A DNA stretch of 64,000 nt from Halomonas sp. ALS9 (GCF_001651035.1 NZ_LXRG01000065.1:310001-374000), one strand, 5' to 3'; numbered from the stretch's first letter, positions 7,247-16,562 are shown. A program made the numbers and translations. The notes: generated by a model from the letters alone, not told the origin.

Positions 7247-7819
7247 ATGCATACAGCGGAAACACTTTGCTCACAAGATGCAGTAATCGCCGTGGATGTG
7301 CAGAACGATTTTTGCCCCGGCGGGGCGCTGGGCATTGAAGGTGGCGATGCGGTGGTGCCTGTGCTCAACGATTGGTTGGCTAAGGCCGCTCGGCAGGGCG
7401 TTCTTGTTATTGCTTCCAGGGACTGGCACCCGGTGGCGCACTGCTCCTTTGAGAGCCAAGGTGGCCCCTGGCCAGAGCACTGCCTTCAGGACACCGAAGG
7501 TGCCGCCTTTCATCCAGGGCTGCAATTGCCACCGGACACTGTGCGAGTGAGCAAGGGCACAGCATTCGACCGCGATGCTTACTCCGCCTTCGACGGCACT
7601 GGCCTTCAGGGCTTTCTTGAGAGTCGAGGGATCAAGCGCGTTTGGATTGGTGGGCTGGCCTGCGATGTCTGCGTTAAGGCTACCGTGCTAGACGCCTGTA
7701 AATTCGGCTTTGAAACCCACTTAATCGCCGATGCCACCCGCGCAGTGAACCCGGAGCAATTGAGCGCCGTGATGGACGAAATGCGTGAAGCCGGGGCGAT
7801 TATCGAAGACAACGCATGA
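7247..7819 (+). CDS. pncA: Nicotinamidase/pyrazinamidase (isochorismatase-like hydrolase)
   Basis: Hydrolyses nicotinamide to nicotinic acid and ammonia, the first step of the deamidating NAD salvage route. In 190 residues the catalytic Asp lies in AVDVQNDF, the metal-site SRDWHP and H of the WP..C region follow, the Lys is in RVSKGTAFDRDAYSAF, and the nucleophilic Cys sits in WIGGLACDVCVKATVLDA. The ATG at 7247 follows CTAAGGAGG. Length is slightly shorter than E. coli PncA (213). A macro-domain gene of ADP-ribose metabolism starts 113 bases downstream in the same direction. Confidence 0.9.
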   Translation: MHTAETLCSQDAVIAVDVQNDFCPGGALGIEGGDAVVPVLNDWLAKAARQGVLVIASRDWHPVAHCSFESQGGPWPEHCLQDTEGAAFHPGLQLPPDTVRVSKGTAFDRDAYSAFDGTGLQGFLESRGIKRVWIGGLACDVCVKATVLDACKFGFETHLIADATRAVNPEQLSAVMDEMREAGAIIEDNA

Positions 7820-7932
7820 ACGATAGGTTGAACGAAGGTGCTCTGTTCAGTCAGCATTTCCAGTATTAGCCGTAGTAAAGGAAGCTTTCATTAGCGAGCG
7901 TCAGCTATGCGTCGTAATAGATGGGGGAGTTT

Positions 7933-8481
7933 ATGAGCGATCAGAGCAGAATCCGCGTGGAGTGCGTGGTGGGCGATATTGCCCAACAGTCCGATGTGGA
8001 TGCAGTGGTTAATGCTGCCAACGCGCAATTGCGAACCGGTGGCGGCGTCGCTGGGGCGCTTCATCGCGCTGCAGGCCCCGGCCTTGCTGAAGAGGGGCGG
8101 CCTATGGCACCCATCGCTCCGGGCCAAGCGGTACTCACTGGCGGCCATAATTTGCCCAATCGCTGGGTGATTCACTGCCTGGGCCCGGTATATGGCGTCG
8201 ATAAGCCGGAGGATCAACTGCTGGCTGGCTGTTATCGCAATGCGCTGAAGTTAGCCGATGAGCACGGCATTGAGCGGCTGGCCTTCCCGGCACTCTCTAC
8301 TGGTGCTTTCGGTTACCCAGCGGAAGCAGCTGCTCAAGTGTGCGCGGCTACCCTGGAAACCATACTGCCGACCTTGCACAAAGTGACCCTGATCCGTTTT
8401 GTACTATTCAACGAAGCGGCTGGGCAGATTCTCCAAGAAGCATTGGCTCAACGCTTAACCATTGACCCTTTAGAATTCTAG
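7933..8481 (+). CDS. Macro-domain protein (O-acetyl-ADP-ribose deacetylase type)
   Basis: A 182-residue single macro domain that binds ADP-ribose derivatives and, in the YmdB/MacroD class, removes acetyl from O-acetyl-ADP-ribose or ADP-ribose from proteins. Visible motifs are VECVVGDIAQQSDVDAVVNA, then AANAQLRTGGGVAGALHRAAG (split here as the Asn-Ala-Asn and Gly-Gly-Gly-Val-Ala parts), GQAVLTGGHNLPNRWVIHC, and FPALSTGAFGYPAEAAA. The start at 7933 follows GGGGGAG, better than the ATG at 7921. Together with the nicotinamidase upstream it forms a possible NAD-metabolite module. It resembles YmdB in size, but the exact activity is not determined. Confidence 0.88.
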   Translation: MSDQSRIRVECVVGDIAQQSDVDAVVNAANAQLRTGGGVAGALHRAAGPGLAEEGRPMAPIAPGQAVLTGGHNLPNRWVIHCLGPVYGVDKPEDQLLAGCYRNALKLADEHGIERLAFPALSTGAFGYPAEAAAQVCAATLETILPTLHKVTLIRFVLFNEAAGQILQEALAQRLTIDPLEF

Positions 8482-8600
8482 CTTCGGTATGTTTTTGGGC
8501 GAGATTTGCATAGCAGTACGCAGTGGCCGGATTACTTGTCAGCAGGCGCTTTATTGCCGCTGGTGAGCCTAGACGCTAGTGTCCACATGGAGATAATCGA

Positions 8601-9107
8601 ATGCCGATTGATACATTTTTAGTCGAGTGTTCATGTGGCCAAGTTGCCGTTGAGCTTGTGGGAGCGCCAATTTATTGCACTGTGTGCCATTGTGATGATT
8701 GTCAATTTGCGGCAGATGAGCTTGCAAAACTTTTGCCGCCGGAGCCCGTCATGGATCAATTCCTGGGAACCCCCTATGTGCTTCATCGTAATGATCGATA
8801 CGCTGTAGTGCGCGGTCAGGGGCTTCTACATCCTTATACATTTCGTGATAACTCGCCCACGAGACGTATGGTGGCAACGTGCTGCAATTCACCTCTTTTT
8901 GTTACGTTCGAAAATTCGCAGCACTGGATCTCGTTGTATCGCCAACGATTTGTAGGCGAAACCCCGGCTCTTCAGTCACGTATTGCAACCAAGTTTCTCA
9001 AGGATCCCAGTTCTCTTCCAACTGATCCACCTGCCTATAAGTCATTTCCTTTGAAGCTGATCGTTCGCCTACTTGTTAGTAGGCTTCAGATGATTATTGG
9101 CCGGTGA
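8601..9107 (+). CDS. GFA-fold (Mss4-like) zinc protein, DUF6151-like
   Basis: A 168-residue protein with the Cys pattern of glutathione-dependent formaldehyde-activating (GFA) fold proteins: ECSCGQVAVELVG near the start, YCTVCHCDDCQFAADEL around residues 26-42, and VATCCNSPLF in the middle. These Cys pairs bind structural and exchangeable zinc. The C-terminal tail is basic. Function beyond a zinc-binding fold is unknown; many GFA proteins are annotated as carbon-sulfur lyases or formaldehyde-activating enzymes without proof. ATG 8601 is preceded by GGAGATAATCGA. It is distinct from the second GFA gene at 10115. Confidence 0.72.
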   Translation: MPIDTFLVECSCGQVAVELVGAPIYCTVCHCDDCQFAADELAKLLPPEPVMDQFLGTPYVLHRNDRYAVVRGQGLLHPYTFRDNSPTRRMVATCCNSPLFVTFENSQHWISLYRQRFVGETPALQSRIATKFLKDPSSLPTDPPAYKSFPLKLIVRLLVSRLQMIIGR

Positions 9108-9247
9108 TTATTCTACCCGATCAGATATGGGTAGCTTGGGGATCGAATATATGCTGGTGGGCCTCATCGCATGTCTGGTTGGTGTCAAGATTCGGGCCAG
9201 CATTAATCATACCAACAAAGCCTGTGAACTAAACCACGGGGGAAGCC

Positions 9248-9886
9248 ATGCATCAGATCCTTGTTTACGCAGACTCATTAAGCTGGGGCATTATCCCGGA
9301 TACCCGTAGTCGGTTAAATTTCGAACGCCGTTGGCCAGGAGTGTTGGAAAAGAAACTGCTTGAAGCGGGCATTTCTGTAAGGATTATCGAGGATTGCCTG
9401 AATGGACGTCGAACCGTGTGGGATGACCCTTACAAACCAGGACGCAACGGATTGGAGGGGATAGAGCAGCGCATAGAGATCAATTCGCCGTTGTCGCTGG
9501 TAGTTATGCTATTAGGCACTAACGACTTTCAATCTATGCATCATTTCAATGCTTGGCAATCAGCGCAGGGGTTAAAGACACTGGTTAGCGCCATTCGACG
9601 TGCTCCCATTGAGCCGGGCATGCCAGTGCCTCCGGTCATGCTCGTTGCTCCTCCCGAAATTCAAAAAGCGAAAGGCAATATAGCACCAAAGTTTGAAGGA
9701 GCCGAGGGAAAAGCGGTGGGATTATCTGCAGCCATTGAAGCAGTCGCCGAAGAGTGCGAATGCTACTTTTTCGATGCGGGACTGGTGACACCCACTAGCC
9801 GGATTGATGGCGTTCATTTGGACGAAGATCAGCACTACGCCCTTGGCTCGGCTTTGGCCAAAATAATTCATCCGCTGGTGTCGTAA
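9248..9886 (+). CDS. SGNH/GDSL hydrolase, arylesterase-like
   Basis: A 212-residue cytoplasmic SGNH hydrolase. Block I with the nucleophilic Ser is LVYADSLSWGI (about residues 5-15), block III is MLLGTNDFQSMH, and block V with Asp and His is RIDGVHLDEDQHYALG near the end. Layout and length match the arylesterase/acyltransferase group (the mycobacterial perhydrolase type), including RRWPGVLEKKL after the Ser block. No signal peptide, so intracellular esters or acyl transfer are likely; the substrate is unknown. The ATG follows GGGGGAAGCC. A frame starting at 9097 that overlaps it is not supported. Confidence 0.88.
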   Translation: MHQILVYADSLSWGIIPDTRSRLNFERRWPGVLEKKLLEAGISVRIIEDCLNGRRTVWDDPYKPGRNGLEGIEQRIEINSPLSLVVMLLGTNDFQSMHHFNAWQSAQGLKTLVSAIRRAPIEPGMPVPPVMLVAPPEIQKAKGNIAPKFEGAEGKAVGLSAAIEAVAEECECYFFDAGLVTPTSRIDGVHLDEDQHYALGSALAKIIHPLVS

Positions 9887-10114
9887 TGTTGCGGAATTAT
9901 CAATCTAGCACGATGGCGGGGTTTCGTTGCCACTGGACCATGGCGAGAAAGCTAAGCGTGCTGTTATATACCCCTTTGAACCAAAATATACCCGCCCATA
10001 GCGGAAGGCCCTCATAGATTAAAAGGGGCCAATAGTTAGAGTGCAATTTTGAGCTATCTCGGCTTTTAAGGATTAAATACGATTTAAGTGTCATAACAAC
10101 TGATGGAGACAAGC

Positions 10115-10534
10115 ATGGCATCTACCACACAACTTCAGGGGGCTTGCCTGTGCGGTATAGTCAGCGTCACCGTTACCACCCAAAGCAACCATGTCGGCGT
10201 TTGCCACTGTTCGATATGTAGAAAGTGGGGTGGTGGCCCGTTGTTTGCGGTTGAGTTTGCCGGTGACGTGGACTTTAAAGGCTCAGAGCATATAGCCACC
10301 TTCAGTTCTTCTGAGTGGGCTGAGCGTGGTTTCTGCCAGCAGTGTGGCACCCACCTCTTCTATCGCTTAAAGCAGGATGGACATTACGCGCTTCCCGTTG
10401 GGCTTCTTGATGGTGCGGATGATTGGATAATAACCGAGCAAATATTTATCGATCAAAAGCCGCGCTTCTATTCACTAGCAGAAAAAACCAAGCAATTGAC
10501 CGGCGAAGAAGTGTTCGCCCAGTTTGGTAAATAG
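10115..10534 (+). CDS. GFA family zinc protein
   Basis: A 139-residue GFA-domain protein with the complete zinc set: GACLCGIVSV (CxC), VGVCHCSICRKWGGGP (CxCxxC) and FCQQCGTHLFY (CxxC). The family includes glutathione-dependent formaldehyde-activating enzyme and many uncharacterised relatives; no direct evidence of formaldehyde metabolism is present here. The ATG at 10115 follows GGAGAC; the in-frame ATG at 10103 overlaps that site. It is the last gene of the plus-strand accessory row before the converging LysR gene. Confidence 0.85.
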   Translation: MASTTQLQGACLCGIVSVTVTTQSNHVGVCHCSICRKWGGGPLFAVEFAGDVDFKGSEHIATFSSSEWAERGFCQQCGTHLFYRLKQDGHYALPVGLLDGADDWIITEQIFIDQKPRFYSLAEKTKQLTGEEVFAQFGK

Positions 10535-10546
10535 AGGGGCAGTTTA

Positions 10547-10699
10547 GGAGGCGTCGGAACGACGCTCAGTGGCATACACCAACCCTGGCACCGCTGCGCG
10601 CTGCTCCCGCGGGAGGCGGCGGAACGGCGCCCAGTGGCAACCAACCAACAATGCCCACAAGAGCCAAATCCCGTCACCGCTGCACGCTGCTTCCGCGGG
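10547..10699. repeat. Two tandem imperfect GC-rich repeats
   Basis: Copy A (10547-10613) and copy B (10612-10699) share their starts (GGAGGCG.CGGAACG.CGC.CAGTGGCA) and ends (CACCGCTGC.CGCTGCT.CCGCGGG); B carries about 20 extra bases in the middle. The stretch lies between the GFA gene and the converging LysR gene. The open frames across it have no plausible protein. It may be a dispersed intergenic repeat of the genome. Confidence 0.55.
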
Positions 10700-10819
10700 T
10701 GCGCTTCGCTTACCACGTGCTACGAAAATCATCGATCCCGCTTCGCGCACATACCGTGTGTGGCAACGAGAAAACGAGTTCTACGAGTGTTTAGAGGCCC
10801 CCATGGGTGCACATGAGGT

Positions 10820-11716
10820 TTATTTGATAACACTCTCACCCCGCGTATTTTCCAACTCCTCAATCATCCTGCGTGCCGCATTCGACAGCGTTCGGTTGGT
10901 ATGCACCAAATACCCCAGCGGGCGGTAAATCGGTGGGGTGTCTACACTAAGCTCGACCAGTTCGCTGTCGATCATCTTTTCTGGCAGCAGGCTCCAGCCC
11001 AGCCCCACGCTGCACATCATCTTTAGCGTTTCTAAATAGTTGGTCGCCATGCTAACAGGCAAGTGCAAACCAGCTTCGCTGAAACGCTGCGCAATAAGTG
11101 ACCCTGTAAAGGTCTTCGCCCCCGGCATCACGCAGTTGTATTCGCATAGGTCGATCAGAGAGAGTTCGCTCTGAGGAGGCTGATGGTTAAGAGGGTGATC
11201 GATAGCGCAGGCAAAACATAGCCGGTCGCGCCACAGTTCTACCACCTGCAGTTGTTCATGGGGGTGGGGGGCTAGCGTCACCACGGCCATTTCCAGGGTG
11301 CCATCCAACACGCCCTGGTAAGCCTGCTCTGAATCCAGAAAGTGCAGGTCTAGTGTGACCTCCGGGTGGCGCTGGGTGTACTGCTTTAATAGCGGCGGTA
11401 AGCGGTGTAGGCCAATATGGTGGCTGGTGGCAAGGGTCAACTTGCCGCCTACCTGGCCGGAAAGGTTGGCCAGCGCTCGGCGGCTGTCCTCAACGGTCAA
11501 AAGAATGCGCCGCGCTTGGGGGAGCAGCACGCTACCGGCTTCGGTTAGCGCAATGCGCCGACCAATGCGGTCAAATAGCCGTGTGCCTACTTGAGATTCC
11601 AAGGTGGCAATGCGCTTGCTTACCGCTGGCTGGGTAAGGTGCAGCTGTTCAGCCGCCCGTGAGAAACTTTGCGTATCTGCCACGGCCAAAAAGGCTTGTA
11701 AGCTTTGGGTGTCCAC
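10820..11716 (-). CDS. LysR-family transcriptional regulator, divergent from leuC
   Basis: A 298-residue LysR-type regulator. The N-terminal winged helix-turn-helix is clear: SLQAFLAVADTQSFSRAAEQ then LHLTQPAVSKRIATLESQVG, with LFDRIGRRIALTEAG. Residues from about 90 form the periplasmic-binding-protein-like effector domain (LTLATSHHIGLHRLPPLLKQ onward). Its gene starts 160 bases from leuC on the opposite strand, and a T-N11-A palindrome lies between them, so it likely controls leuC-leuD-leuB and itself. The effector may be a leucine-pathway intermediate; that is inference from context. The ATG at 11716 has a weak ribosome binding site (AGGGAGCAG). Confidence 0.9.
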   Translation of the reverse strand: MDTQSLQAFLAVADTQSFSRAAEQLHLTQPAVSKRIATLESQVGTRLFDRIGRRIALTEAGSVLLPQARRILLTVEDSRRALANLSGQVGGKLTLATSHHIGLHRLPPLLKQYTQRHPEVTLDLHFLDSEQAYQGVLDGTLEMAVVTLAPHPHEQLQVVELWRDRLCFACAIDHPLNHQPPQSELSLIDLCEYNCVMPGAKTFTGSLIAQRFSEAGLHLPVSMATNYLETLKMMCSVGLGWSLLPEKMIDSELVELSVDTPPIYRPLGYLVHTNRTLSNAARRMIEELENTRGESVIK

Positions 11717-11736
11717 GGGCTGCTCCCTAATTAGCT

Positions 11737-11751
11737 ATTCCAGTTTGGAAT
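11737..11751. promoter_or_regulatory. Candidate LysR operator (T-N11-A palindrome)
   Basis: ATTCCAGTTTGGAAT is a perfect 6-bp inverted repeat with a 3-bp centre and contains the T-N11-A layout typical of LysR-type binding sites. It lies 21 bases upstream of the LysR gene start and 125 upstream of leuC, the usual place for an autoregulatory recognition site. Confidence 0.65.
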
Positions 11752-11875
11752 CTAAACTATGAATAACATGAATTGCTTTTATGCGCGAGTCGCGTGACAC
11801 TGACTCCACAAGCAATTTAAGCAGCCCATAGAGGCGGCTATACCGAACTAGCAGGGCACTGCCCAGGAGAGACAC

Positions 11876-13327
11876 ATGTCAGGCCAAACGCTTTACGACA
11901 AACTTTGGAATCAACACTTGGTGAAGCAGCGTGATGATGGCACCGCGTTGATATACATCGACCGGCAATTGCTTCACGAAGTGACATCGCCCCAGGCATT
12001 TGAAGGGCTGCGTTTAGCCAACCGCAAGCCGTGGCGTTTGGATGCAAATTTGGCCACGCCTGACCATAACGTGCCAACGACCACTAAAGAGCGGGCGGAG
12101 GGCAACAGTGGGATTAAAGACCCGGTGTCATTGATTCAGGTGCAAACCCTGGACGACAACTGCCTTGAGTACGGCATCGAAGAGTTCAAAATCAACGATC
12201 CTCGTCAGGGTATCGTGCACGTAGTCGGCCCCGAGCAAGGCGCAACACTGCCGGGCATGACCGTGGTATGTGGCGACTCTCACACCGCTACCCACGGTGC
12301 CTTTGGCGCCTTGGCACATGGTATCGGCACCTCTGAGGTCGAACACGTGATGGCGACCCAGTGCTTGCTGGCGCAAAAAATGAAGAATATGCAGGTGCGC
12401 GTGGAAGGCGAGTTGGGCCTGGGCGTGACTGCGAAAGACGTAGTGCTGGCGATTATCGGCAAAATTGGTACCGCTGGCGGCACTGGTTACGCCATTGAGT
12501 TTGCCGGTAGTGCTATTGCTTCGCTCTCTATGGAAGGGCGCATGACCGTGTGCAACATGGCCATTGAGGCGGGCGCACGGGTCGGTTTGATCGCCGTGGA
12601 CGACACCACCATTGATTACTTAGCCAAGCGTCCTTTCGCGCCCACGGCAGAGCAGTGGGAAGCCGCCGTGGCGGACTGGCGCAATCTGGTCTCCGACACC
12701 GATGCAGAGTTCGATAAGGTCGTCACCCTGAAAGCGGAAGAGATCGAGCCGCAGGTGAGTTGGGGTACCAGCCCGGAAATGGTCACCGGTATTTCCGGCC
12801 AAGTGCCTGACCCGTTGGCCGCACTGGATGAAACCGTGCAACGTAGCCACACCCGCGCACTGGAGTACATGGGCCTTCAGCCCAACCAGAAAATCACCGA
12901 TATCAAGCTGGATAAGATCTTTATCGGTTCCTGCACCAACTCGCGTATCGAAGACCTGCGTGAAGCCGCCAAGGTGGCCAAAGGCAAAAAAGTGGCTGAT
13001 TCGATCAAACTGGCCATGGTGGTGCCGGGTTCGGGCTTGGTGAAACGCCAGGCGGAAGCTGAAGGCTTGGATAAAATCTTTATTGAAGCCGGTTTCGAGT
13101 GGCGCGAGCCGGGCTGCTCCATGTGTTTGGCCATGAACGCGGACAAACTGGGTGCTGGTGAACACTGCGCTTCGACTTCTAACCGCAATTTTGAAGGTCG
13201 CCAGGGCTACGGTGGTCGTACGCACTTGGTTAGCCCTGCCATGGCAGCGGCCGCGGCAATCGCCGGTCACTTTGTTGATGTTCGCAGCCTGCCCGCTAAC
13301 GACGCCACTCACGCTCAGGAGGCCTAA
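11876..13327 (+). CDS. leuC: 3-isopropylmalate dehydratase large subunit LeuC
   Basis: Large subunit of isopropylmalate isomerase, which interconverts 2- and 3-isopropylmalate in leucine synthesis together with LeuD. The 483 residues carry the aconitase-type 4Fe-4S ligands C353 (GSCTNSR), C414 and C417 (PGCSMC). The N-terminus [12 protein letters not shown] and [12 protein letters not shown] are typical, as are [20 protein letters not shown] and the C-terminal [22 protein letters not shown] 11876 follows AGGAGAGACAC. leuD starts three bases after its stop. Likely activated by the divergent LysR regulator. Confidence 0.98.
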   Translation: MSGQTLYDKLWNQHLVKQRDDGTALIYIDRQLLHEVTSPQAFEGLRLANRKPWRLDANLATPDHNVPTTTKERAEGNSGIKDPVSLIQVQTLDDNCLEYGIEEFKINDPRQGIVHVVGPEQGATLPGMTVVCGDSHTATHGAFGALAHGIGTSEVEHVMATQCLLAQKMKNMQVRVEGELGLGVTAKDVVLAIIGKIGTAGGTGYAIEFAGSAIASLSMEGRMTVCNMAIEAGARVGLIAVDDTTIDYLAKRPFAPTAEQWEAAVADWRNLVSDTDAEFDKVVTLKAEEIEPQVSWGTSPEMVTGISGQVPDPLAALDETVQRSHTRALEYMGLQPNQKITDIKLDKIFIGSCTNSRIEDLREAAKVAKGKKVADSIKLAMVVPGSGLVKRQAEAEGLDKIFIEAGFEWREPGCSMCLAMNADKLGAGEHCASTSNRNFEGRQGYGGRTHLVSPAMAAAAAIAGHFVDVRSLPANDATHAQEA

Positions 13328-13330
13328 GCC

Positions 13331-13978
13331 ATGAAAAAATTTGAACGCTTTGAAGGCGTGGTTGCGCCCCTTGATCGCGCCAACGTCGATACCGATTTGA
13401 TTATCCCGAAACAGTTTTTGAAGTCGATCAAGCGCACTGGTTTTGGCGTTAACTTGTTTGACGAACTGCGTTACCTGGATGAAGGCCAGCCGGGCCAGGA
13501 CTGCTCGCAGCGCCCGCTCAACCCTAATTTCGTTTTGAACCAGCCGCGCTTCAAAAATGCTGAAGTGCTGCTTGCCCGGCGTAACTTTGGCTGCGGGAGC
13601 TCACGTGAGCATGCGCCATGGGCGCTGGAAGATTTCGGTTTTAAAGTGGTGATTGCGCCCAGCTTTGCGGATATTTTCTACAACAACTCGTTCAAGAACG
13701 GTATTTTGCTGATTACCTTCCCAGAAGACGTGGTCGATCGGCTGTTTGCCGAAGTGGAGGCCAACGAAGGCTACCAGTTGGATGTGGATCTGGAGAACCA
13801 ACGCGTAGTCACCCCTAGCGGTGAGATTTTAGAGTTTGAAGTGGATGAGTTCCGCAAGCACTGTCTGCTGGAAGGGTTGGACGATATTGGCCTGACGCTC
13901 AAAGACGAAGACGCCATCCGTGCCTTTGAGCAGAAGCATAAAGCCGCACGCCCCTGGTTGTTCCGGCAGTCTGCGTAA
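13331..13978 (+). CDS. leuD: 3-isopropylmalate dehydratase small subunit LeuD
   Basis: The 215-residue swivel-domain subunit that completes the LeuCD isomerase. Family marks are [20 protein letters not shown] at the start, [20 protein letters not shown] (residues about 78-97) and [15 protein letters not shown]. The gene follows leuC by three bases with an AGGAGG overlapping the leuC end, so translation is probably coupled. A 35-base gap leads to leuB. Length is normal for the proteobacterial type. Confidence 0.98.
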   Translation: MKKFERFEGVVAPLDRANVDTDLIIPKQFLKSIKRTGFGVNLFDELRYLDEGQPGQDCSQRPLNPNFVLNQPRFKNAEVLLARRNFGCGSSREHAPWALEDFGFKVVIAPSFADIFYNNSFKNGILLITFPEDVVDRLFAEVEANEGYQLDVDLENQRVVTPSGEILEFEVDEFRKHCLLEGLDDIGLTLKDEDAIRAFEQKHKAARPWLFRQSA

Positions 13979-14013
13979 GCCAGTCTCCAATAATTAAATG
14001 CTAAGGAAGTTGC

Positions 14014-15093
14014 ATGACACACAAGATCCTATTGCTGCCGGGTGACGGTATTGGCCCCGAGATTGCCGCTCAAGCGGCGCGTTTGTTGAAGGCGTGCCAG
14101 GAAGCGGGCTTGGATATTGAAGTCGAAGAAGGGCTAGTGGGTGGTTCTGCCTACGATGTTCATGGCGAGCCGCTGCCCGCGGAAACTCTGGAAAAAGCCA
14201 AAGCCGCCAGCGCTATTTTGTTGGGTGCGGTGGGTGGCCCCAAGTGGGATAAAATTGAGGATCTCGCCAAGCGCCCGGAGAAAGGCCTGCTGGGGCTGCG
14301 CAAAAACTTGGGGCTGTTCGGTAATTTGCGCCCGGCCATGCTCTACCCGCAGTTGGCCAGCGCTTCAAGCCTGAAGCCTGAACTGGTCGCCGGACTGGAT
14401 ATTATGATTGTCCGCGAGCTCACGGGCGGCATCTACTTCGGTCAGCCCCGAGGCATTGAAGAGCGCAACGGCGAGCGAGTGGGTTTTAACACCTATATCT
14501 ACTCCGAGAGCGAGATTGAGCGCATCGGCCGTGTTGCCTTTGAAATGGCCCAAAAACGTGGCAAAAAACTCTGCTCGGTAGATAAAGCCAACGTATTGGA
14601 AGTGACCATTTTGTGGCGTGAAGTGATGGAGCGTTTGGCGCCGGAGTATCCGGATGTCGAGCTTTCCCATATGTACGTGGATAACGCCGCCATGCAGCTG
14701 GTGCGTGCGCCCAAGCAGTTTGATGTGGTGGTCACTGGCAATATGTTCGGCGATATCCTTTCCGATGCCGCTGCGATGTTGACCGGTTCCATCGGTATGC
14801 TGCCTTCTGCATCATTAAACGAGAGCGGGCAGGGCATGTACGAGCCATGCCACGGCAGTGCACCAGATATCGCCGGTCAAAACGTGGCTAACCCGCTGGC
14901 GATGATGCTTTCGGTGGCCATGATGCTACGCTACTCGCTGAATGAGAATGCCATGGCAGAGCGTATTGAAGCCGCTGTGGGCAGTGTGCTGGATGACGGC
15001 CTGCGCACCGCTGATATTGCATCTGAGGGCATGCAGACCATCGGCACCGATGCCATGGGCGATGCCGTGTTAGCGGCGTTTTCAAAGCAGTGA
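14014..15093 (+). CDS. leuB: 3-isopropylmalate dehydrogenase LeuB
   Basis: NAD-dependent oxidative decarboxylation of 3-isopropylmalate to 2-oxoisocaproate, the third leucine-specific step. The 359-residue protein starts [20 protein letters not shown], has VGGPKWD, the substrate-binding Arg residues around [15 protein letters not shown] and the [14 protein letters not shown] motif, the K/D catalytic region [10 protein letters not shown], and the signature [19 protein letters not shown] near residues 245-265. ATG 14014 follows CTAAGGAAG. It closes the leuCDB unit; asd has its own promoter elements downstream. Confidence 0.98.
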   Translation: MTHKILLLPGDGIGPEIAAQAARLLKACQEAGLDIEVEEGLVGGSAYDVHGEPLPAETLEKAKAASAILLGAVGGPKWDKIEDLAKRPEKGLLGLRKNLGLFGNLRPAMLYPQLASASSLKPELVAGLDIMIVRELTGGIYFGQPRGIEERNGERVGFNTYIYSESEIERIGRVAFEMAQKRGKKLCSVDKANVLEVTILWREVMERLAPEYPDVELSHMYVDNAAMQLVRAPKQFDVVVTGNMFGDILSDAAAMLTGSIGMLPSASLNESGQGMYEPCHGSAPDIAGQNVANPLAMMLSVAMMLRYSLNENAMAERIEAAVGSVLDDGLRTADIASEGMQTIGTDAMGDAVLAAFSKQ

Positions 15094-15098
15094 GAGAA

Positions 15099-15133
15099 GT
15101 CGTCGGGCTACCCCGGCGACCTTGTTTACTCTT
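15099..15133 (+). terminator. Weak terminator-like hairpin after leuB
   Basis: GTCGTCGGG and CCCGGCGAC (15099-15120) form a nine-pair stem with one G-T wobble and a CTAC loop, followed by a mixed C/T stretch rather than a clean T-run. It could attenuate leu readthrough into asd. Confidence 0.35.
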
Positions 15134-15186
15134 TCGTTATCATGGAGCCGCTTTGGGCGGTTTCAAAATCACTGTGAAGAAGTGTG

Positions 15187-15192
15187 TATAAT
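15187..15192 (+). promoter_or_regulatory. Candidate -10 element for asd
   Basis: A perfect TATAAT at 15187-15192 in an AT-rich stretch lies 32 bases before the asd ATG, with a purine at the expected start site. The matching -35 is poor, so activation by a factor is possible. asd has a strong AGGAGGGC ribosome binding site just downstream. Confidence 0.5.
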
Positions 15193-15224
15193 ATAGGGAC
15201 TCATTCTTTGCAGGAGGGCTTCAT

Positions 15225-16337
15225 ATGTTGAAAGTCGGTTTCGTGGGATGGCGCGGTATGGTGGGCTCAGTGCTCATGCAGCGCATGCAGGAAGATGGTG
15301 ATTTTAACGGCATTGAGCCGGTATTCTTCACCACCTCCCAGGTTGGTCAGCCCGGTCCCGACATCGGTGTAGACGTGCCTCCGCTGAAAGACGCCTTTGA
15401 TATCGAAGCGCTCAAAGCGCTGGATGTTGTCGTCACCTGTCAGGGCGGTGATTACACCAAGCCGGTCTATAAGGATCTGCGCAGCGCAGGCTGGAAGGGC
15501 TACTGGATCGACGCCGCCAGTACCCTGCGTATGGAAGATGAAGCGACCATCGTGCTGGATCCCGTCAACCGCAAGGTCATTGACGATCAGCTAGCCAAAG
15601 GCGCTAAAACCTTTGTAGGCGGCAACTGCACCGTAAGTTTGATGTTGATGGGTCTGGGCGGCTTGTTCGAAGCCGATATGGTCGAATGGATGACTTCCAT
15701 GACTTATCAAGCGGCTTCTGGCTCCGGTGCCAAGCATATGCGCGAGCTGCTCAACCAAATGGGCCAGCTTCGCGATAGCGTGGGCGAAGAGCTAAAAGAC
15801 CCGTCCAGCGCGATTCTGGATATCGATCGTAAAGTAACGGCAGCCATGCGCAGCGGTGACTTCCCGACCGATAACTTTGCCGCGCCGCTGGCGGGTAGCT
15901 TGCTACCTTGGATCGATACCAAGCTAGATAATGGACAGAGCCGCGAGGAGTGGAAGGGCAGCGTTGAGACCAACAAGATTCTTGGCCTCGACAACAACCC
16001 GATCCCCATCGATGGTCTGTGCGTGCGTATCGGCGCCATGCGTTCGCATAGCCAGGCATTCACGATCAAGCTCAAGCACGATGTGCCGCTGGATGAAATC
16101 GAAGACCGCATCGCCAAGCACAACGAGTGGGTCAAGCTGATTCCTAACGATAAAGACGCCACCATCGCTGGCCTAACGCCTGCGGCTTCCACAGGTACGC
16201 TGCAAGTGCCAGTTGGCCGTCTGCGTAAGCTGCAAATGGGGGGGGAATACCTCTCAGCATTCAGCGTGGGTGACCAGTTGCTGTGGGGCGCCGCAGAGCC
16301 GCTGAAGCGGATGCTGAAGATCCTGCGCGAACAGTAA
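15225..16337 (+). CDS. asd: Aspartate-semialdehyde dehydrogenase Asd
   Basis: NADPH-dependent reduction of aspartyl phosphate to aspartate semialdehyde, the branch-point step to lysine, threonine and methionine. The 370-residue protein belongs to the Gram-negative type: it opens [19 protein letters not shown], the thioester-forming Cys is C135 in [12 protein letters not shown], and the substrate site includes [16 protein letters not shown] and a conserved [12 protein letters not shown]. It lies in the classic position between leuB and fimV. A strong intrinsic terminator follows 50 bases downstream, so it is likely monocistronic. Confidence 0.98.
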   Translation: MLKVGFVGWRGMVGSVLMQRMQEDGDFNGIEPVFFTTSQVGQPGPDIGVDVPPLKDAFDIEALKALDVVVTCQGGDYTKPVYKDLRSAGWKGYWIDAASTLRMEDEATIVLDPVNRKVIDDQLAKGAKTFVGGNCTVSLMLMGLGGLFEADMVEWMTSMTYQAASGSGAKHMRELLNQMGQLRDSVGEELKDPSSAILDIDRKVTAAMRSGDFPTDNFAAPLAGSLLPWIDTKLDNGQSREEWKGSVETNKILGLDNNPIPIDGLCVRIGAMRSHSQAFTIKLKHDVPLDEIEDRIAKHNEWVKLIPNDKDATIAGLTPAASTGTLQVPVGRLRKLQMGGEYLSAFSVGDQLLWGAAEPLKRMLKILREQ

Positions 16338-16386
16338 TTGTTTGTTGTAGTACGTTATTTAGCACGTCATCTAGTACGCCAGTCGA

Positions 16387-16422
16387 AAACGGGAAGCTGT
16401 TCGCAGCTTCCCGTTTTTTTTC
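16387..16422 (+). terminator. Strong intrinsic terminator after asd
   Basis: AAAACGGGAAGCTG pairs with CAGCTTCCCGTTTT around a TTCG tetraloop and runs into eight Ts. It ends the asd transcript and isolates fimV. Confidence 0.93.
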
Positions 16423-16562
16423 GCCCTTATCTACCACGTTAGTGGGAAAAAACGCGCTATTTCGTTAAGTTATGATAAAACACGCGTAATACAATAATCT
16501 GGTATCAATAGTTAAAAGTAACTAAGCGATAGTTAAAATAAGTAGGCGATCGGGGTACATTC

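Noticed and set aside
1236-10534. Possible integron gene-cassette array (one-direction genes, TCTAACAAGCGCC and GCTAACGACGC motifs)
   Set aside because: No integrase gene, and no pair of RYYYAAC and GTTRRRY core sites with the inverted symmetry of attC was found in any gap.
10569-10928. Arg/Pro-rich frame of 119 codons between the GFA and LysR genes
   Set aside because: It covers the tandem repeat and the end of the LysR gene, has no ribosome binding site and no protein-like conservation pattern.
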